Below, one piece after another: positions 5,475-8,316 of a stretch of 8,316 nt of DNA (position 1 is its first letter; every line of letters begins with the position of its first letter). A program made the position numbers and the translations under genes. The DNA lies in assembly GCA_005787665.1 (NCBI GenBank), contig SYAB01000483.1:1-8316 (forward strand). The letters run 5' to 3'. The notes below the pieces were generated by a model. The model did not search any database and was not told where the DNA came from. It saw nothing but the letters and a program-made list of their open reading frames with translations. Source of the DNA: Actinomycetota bacterium. GTDB taxonomy: Bacteria; Actinomycetota; Actinomycetes; Mycobacteriales; Mycobacteriaceae.

Positions 5475-6139
5475 CAGAAGAGCCGGAACTCGTCGCTGTC
5501 CATACCCCGCATGCCGTCGTAATCCAAACTCAGACAACGAATTCCGCGGTCCTCGGCAAGGGTGCGCGCCTGCGGCTTGATCTGCTGGGCGGCGAAAACC
5601 CCGGCGACCGGTGCCAGCAGGGGATCCCGGTTGAGCAACTCGAGATAGCGGGTCAGCTGCTCCACCCCGTCGATCTCGCCGCGACGTTTGATCTCCACCG
5701 CGACCGACCGGCCGTCCGGGTCGCGGCAGAGGATGTCCACCGGGCCGATGGCCGTCATGTACTCGCGCCGCACCAGGGTGTAGCCGTCGCCGAGCAGTTC
5801 GATGTGCTCGGCGAGCAACTCCTGCAGGTGGGCCTCCACACCGTCCTTCACCAGTCCGGGGTCGGTGCCCAGTTCGTGGGTGGAATCGTGCTCGATCTCC
5901 TCGATGGTGATCCGTAATTGCTCGCCGGACTTGTTCTGTACCACCCAGACCCCGCCGTCCTCGGCCTCGGTCAGCCAGCAGGGCGGACTCATCCAGTTCA
6001 GCGGCTTGTAGGCGCGGTCGTCGGCATGCACGCTGACCGAGCCGTCGGCCTTCACCAAAAGCAGCCGCCGCGCCGAGGGCAGATGGGCGGTCAGGCGGCC
6101 GAGGTCGTCGACGGTGCACTGGGCGATCACGAGTCGCAC
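5474..6139 (-). CDS. nucS: Mismatch-specific endonuclease NucS (EndoMS)
   Basis: A 221-residue NucS/EndoMS, the enzyme of non-canonical mismatch repair in actinobacteria and archaea; it cuts both strands at certain mismatches and works with the sliding clamp. The N-terminal DNA-binding and dimerisation domain covers about 1-110 (Y44, W49, W55 and WVVQ in this region). The C-terminal RecB-like nuclease domain carries GPVDIL with D135 and VEIKRR with E149 and K151, a complete PD-(D/E)xK site. The C-terminus DEFRLF resembles the clamp-binding tail of this family. The start is a GTG, with -10 TAAGCT ending 6 nt before it and no Shine-Dalgarno, so a leaderless message is likely. It heads an operon with the overlapping zinc-motif gene and is divergent from the cyclase across 46 bp. 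Identification is firm (Rv1321 family). Confidence 0.97.
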   Translation of the reverse strand: MRLVIAQCTVDDLGRLTAHLPSARRLLLVKADGSVSVHADDRAYKPLNWMSPPCWLTEAEDGGVWVVQNKSGEQLRITIEEIEHDSTHELGTDPGLVKDGVEAHLQELLAEHIELLGDGYTLVRREYMTAIGPVDILCRDPDGRSVAVEIKRRGEIDGVEQLTRYLELLNRDPLLAPVAGVFAAQQIKPQARTLAEDRGIRCLSLDYDGMRGMDSDEFRLF

Positions 6140-6145
6140 CGGTTC

Positions 6146-6151
6146 AGCTTA
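6146..6151 (-). promoter_or_regulatory. -10 element of nucS, leaderless transcript likely
   Basis: On the minus strand TAAGCT is followed by GAACCG and the GTG start. The transcription start would fall on the G of GTG. Confidence 0.55.
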
Positions 6152-6154
6152 GGG

Positions 6155-6166
6155 GCCGGGCCCGGC
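6155..6166. promoter_or_regulatory. 12-bp perfect palindrome between the nucS and cyclase promoters
   Basis: GCCGGGCCCGGC lies 3 bp from the nucS -10 and 4 bp from the cyclase -10, so its centre almost coincides with the midpoint between them and it occupies the -35 side of both. It could be a shared operator. It is made only of G and C, so chance is a real alternative. Confidence 0.35.
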
Positions 6167-6170
6167 GAAC

Positions 6171-6176
6171 TAGGCT
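6171..6176 (+). promoter_or_regulatory. -10 element of the adenylate cyclase gene, near-leaderless
   Basis: TAGGCT fits TANNNT and ends 9 bases before the ATG at 6186, so at most about three bases of leader would be transcribed. There is no ribosome site between them. Confidence 0.5.
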
Positions 6177-6185
6177 GACGCCACC

Positions 6186-7799
6186 ATGAGTTCACCCCCG
6201 AGCCCGGCGCAGCGACTCGGCCGCGTTCTGGAACGTCTCACCCGCCAGAGCGGCAAGATGACGCGCAGCCCCGACTTCGGCTCGTTCCTGCTGGGCCGCT
6301 TCGGCGAAGACCCGGCCCGGCGGCGGGTGCGGATCCAGACCATCCTCACCGTCTTCATCCTGGCGGCCAACCTGGTCGGCATCGGCCTCGCGACGCTGCT
6401 GGTGGTGGTCATCTTCCCGGAGCCCAGCGCGATGCACGACGTACCCGGGTGGATACCGGCGGTGCTGGCGCCCGTCTACGTCGTCGCCGCCCTGATCTTC
6501 GGGGCCTGGTGGATCCAGAGCCGCACCGTCAGGGACCTGCGGTGGGCCATCGACGGCCGGGTGCCCACCCCGGCAGATCAGCGCGTCACCTTCCTGATCC
6601 CCAAGCGGATCGCGGACGTGCACACCGTGTTGTGGGTGACCGGCGCCGCGTTGCTCACCGCGGCCTACGGCACCCACGACACCGATTTCATCCCGCGGCT
6701 GGGTCTGGCCGTGCCGTTCTGCGGACTGCTGGTGGCGACCAGTGTCTACCTGTTCGCCGGATTCGCGCTGCGACCCGTCGCCGCCGCGGCACTGGCCGCC
6801 GGCCACCCGCCGCACCGGCTCGTCCAGGGCATCATGGGCCGCACCATGACGATCTGGATGATCAGCTCCGGCCTGCCGATGATCCTGTTCGGCGTGACGG
6901 CGTTGTTCTCCCTGCTGCTGCGCAATCTCACCCAGCGGCAGCTGGAGGTGTCCATCCTGATCGCCGCGCCCGCGGCGGCGGTGGTCGGCTTACTGCTGAT
7001 GTGGGTGTCAGCCTGGCTGACCGTCACCCCGGTCCGTGCGGTACGGGCTGCGCTTCGGGAGGTGGAGGAGGGCAACCTCGACGCCCACGTGGTGGTGTTC
7101 GACGGGACCGAACTCGGTGAGTTGCAGCGCGGATTCAACTCGATGGTCGAGGGCCTGCGCGAACGCGAACGGGTGCGCGACCTCTTCGGGCGGCATGTGG
7201 GCCGCGAGGTCGCCGCGGCCGCCGAACAGCGGCGCCCGACCCTCGGCGGGGAGGAACGTCACGTCGCGGTCGTCTTCGTCGATGTCGTCGGATCCACCAA
7301 GCTGGTCACCAGTCGGCCGCCCAAGGAGGTCGTGGAGCTGCTCAACCGGTTCTTCGCGGTCATCGTCGAGGAGGTCGACCGGCACAACGGGCTGGTGAAC
7401 AAGTTCGAGGGCGACGCCGCCCTGGCGATCTTCGGAGCGCCGGTCGAACTGGACTCCCCGGAGGACGACGCGCTGGCCGCCACCCGGGCCATCGCACGCC
7501 GGCTCAAGATCGAGGTTCCCGAATGCCCGGCCCGCATCGGGGTCGCCGCCGGGGAGGTGGTCGCCGGCAACGTCGGCGCCCGGGAGCGCTTCGAGTACAC
7601 CGTGATCGGGGAACCGGTCAACGAGGCGGCCCGACTCGCCGAACTCGCCCGCTCGGAGCCCAGTCGGGCACTCGCCTCGGCCGGCACCCTCGAGGTGGCC
7701 TCCGAACGCGAGCAGCGTTTCTGGCGACTCGGAAAGCCGGTGCGGTTGCGCGGGTACGACGACCGCGTCCAGATCGCCAGCCTGGTGGGCGGGGTCTGA
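6186..7799 (+). CDS. Membrane-bound class III adenylate cyclase with HAMP domain (Rv1318c-Rv1320c family)
   Basis: A 537-residue integral membrane cyclase that makes cAMP from ATP. The cytoplasmic N-terminus (1-50) is basic. Six hydrophobic segments follow at about 51-77, 90-110, 145-161, 172-196, 224-246 and 255-280. A HAMP linker (about 277-330) leads into the cyclase domain (about 355-530). Catalytic residues look complete: metal-binding D366 (FVDVVGST) and D410 (KFEGDAALAIFGAP), purine-specifying K406 and T472 (YTVIGEPVNEAAR), and transition-state N479 and R483. The Lys/Thr pair is the class IIIb adenylate cyclase pattern. Order and family match Rv1320c and its tandem paralogues in M. tuberculosis, but only one copy is seen here before an unrelated gene. 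It is divergent from nucS and ends 4 bp before the stop of the convergent glutaminase gene. The signal sensed by the membrane part is unknown. Confidence 0.94.
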   Translation: MSSPPSPAQRLGRVLERLTRQSGKMTRSPDFGSFLLGRFGEDPARRRVRIQTILTVFILAANLVGIGLATLLVVVIFPEPSAMHDVPGWIPAVLAPVYVVAALIFGAWWIQSRTVRDLRWAIDGRVPTPADQRVTFLIPKRIADVHTVLWVTGAALLTAAYGTHDTDFIPRLGLAVPFCGLLVATSVYLFAGFALRPVAAAALAAGHPPHRLVQGIMGRTMTIWMISSGLPMILFGVTALFSLLLRNLTQRQLEVSILIAAPAAAVVGLLLMWVSAWLTVTPVRAVRAALREVEEGNLDAHVVVFDGTELGELQRGFNSMVEGLRERERVRDLFGRHVGREVAAAAEQRRPTLGGEERHVAVVFVDVVGSTKLVTSRPPKEVVELLNRFFAVIVEEVDRHNGLVNKFEGDAALAIFGAPVELDSPEDDALAATRAIARRLKIEVPECPARIGVAAGEVVAGNVGARERFEYTVIGEPVNEAARLAELARSEPSRALASAGTLEVASEREQRFWRLGKPVRLRGYDDRVQIASLVGGV

Positions 7800-7803
7800 G
7801 CCG

Positions 7804-8316
7804 CTAGCTCCCCGGCCGCGCGCGCAACCAGTCCCCCGCCGCTGACACCGCGTCATCCAGTGCGCTGAACACGACGTCGTCAAAACCTCTGCCCGGTCGG
7901 ATCACGGCGGCATCCGGGTCGATCAGCAGGCCGTGTTTTCCCGCCGCGCGCAGCGTATCGCTCATGCCCGCCAGCAGCGTCCGGGCCGGATCACTGATGG
8001 TGTCCACCCGGGTGACGTCGAGGATGACGACGGAGAAGTCGTCGTCGGCCCGATCGACGGTGCGCAGCACCCGTTCGGCACCGGCGAACATCAGGTCGCC
8101 GTGCAACTCGTAGACCCGTACCCCGGCCGCGGCGTCGTAGACCGCACGGATGGTGGCCCGGGCCTCGCGGCTGACATTGAGGAAGTGCAGCCCCAGCCGC
8201 TGGGACAGCGCCCGGCAGGCCAGCACGCCGCGCACGCTGTTGCCGCGGCCGTCCAGCAGCGGTGAGTACACGCCGATGCCCAGTTGGCCGGGCAGCACCG
8301 CGGCGATCCCGCCGCC
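7804..8316 (-). CDS. glsA: Glutaminase with C-terminal STAS domain (partial, 5' end outside window)
   Basis: The 3' end of a serine-dependent beta-lactamase-like glutaminase (glutamine to glutamate plus ammonia). The frame is open to the window edge; 170 residues are visible. The first stretch, GGGIAAVLPGQLGIGVYSP followed by LLDGRGNS and LGLHFL, is the conserved C-terminal end of the glutaminase fold, so the GTG at 8296-8298 is internal and not a start. After a short linker a STAS domain begins near VRVYELHGDLMF and ends at the C-terminus (about the last 105 residues), with the strand VVILDVTRVDTI before SDPARTLL. Where anti-sigma-antagonist STAS domains carry a phosphorylated Ser, this one appears to have Asp. 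The catalytic SxxK motif lies outside the window. I know of no glutaminase gene at this place in the M. tuberculosis block, so the cluster boundary has probably been passed. Confidence 0.9.
   Translation of the reverse strand, partial: GGGIAAVLPGQLGIGVYSPLLDGRGNSVRGVLACRALSQRLGLHFLNVSREARATIRAVYDAAAGVRVYELHGDLMFAGAERVLRTVDRADDDFSVVILDVTRVDTISDPARTLLAGMSDTLRAAGKHGLLIDPDAAVIRPGRGFDDVVFSALDDAVSAAGDWLRARPGS

Noticed and set aside
5475..6119. Minus-strand open frame running through nucS in another frame into the small zinc-motif gene
   Set aside because: The part overlapping nucS is Arg/Gly-rich shadow sequence. Only the last 76 codons (5244-5474) have conserved Cys/His motifs and a coupled start.
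7008..7883. 291-aa minus-strand open frame opposite the cyclase domain
   Set aside because: It is antisense to the conserved catalytic domain and overlaps the glutaminase 3' end; no motif supports it.

Overview
The window is high-GC actinobacterial DNA, and I read it as a Mycobacterium, probably of the rapidly growing Mycolicibacterium type. The main evidence is gene order. From left to right it carries glgB, a YbbN/CnoX-type thioredoxin-TPR gene, fadA4, methylmalonyl-CoA epimerase, a small zinc-motif gene, nucS and a six-TM class III cyclase. In relative order and orientation this is the M. tuberculosis Rv1326c-Rv1320c block, seen from the opposite strand. GTG starts, several start codons placed about 6-9 nt after a TANNNT -10 element (leaderless or nearly so), and AxA-type export signals fit this assignment.

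Layout: 1-564 (+) is the 3' end of glgB. 661-1911 (-) is a DUF222/HNH endonuclease of the REP13E12 type, an accessory gene in the interval where M. tuberculosis carries PE_PGRS24. 1981-2856 (-) is the YbbN-like gene. 2991-3416 (+) is a small exported protein with a collagen-like Gly-X-Y repeat and a Tyr/Pro/Cys tail; I know of no counterpart at this position in M. tuberculosis. 3510-4688 (-) is the thiolase fadA4, divergent from the epimerase at 4771-5238 (+). 5474-6139 (-) is the mismatch endonuclease gene nucS, translationally coupled to a 76-aa Cys/His protein at 5244-5474 (-). 6186-7799 (+) is a membrane adenylate cyclase. 7804-8316 (-) is the 3' end of a glutaminase with a C-terminal STAS domain. 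No stretch longer than 300 bases lacks a gene.

Together the genes cover glycogen/alpha-glucan branching, protein-quality control, acyl-CoA thiolysis or condensation, propionate/methylmalonyl-CoA metabolism, replication fidelity (the NucS pathway that substitutes for MutSL in actinobacteria), cAMP signalling and glutamine hydrolysis. Most of this is core mycobacterial content. The parts most worth a second look are the collagen-like exported protein, the small zinc-motif gene overlapping nucS, and the 46-bp nucS/cyclase promoter region with a perfect palindrome centred between two -10 elements. I did not find an obvious defence island, CRISPR array, prophage or transposon.
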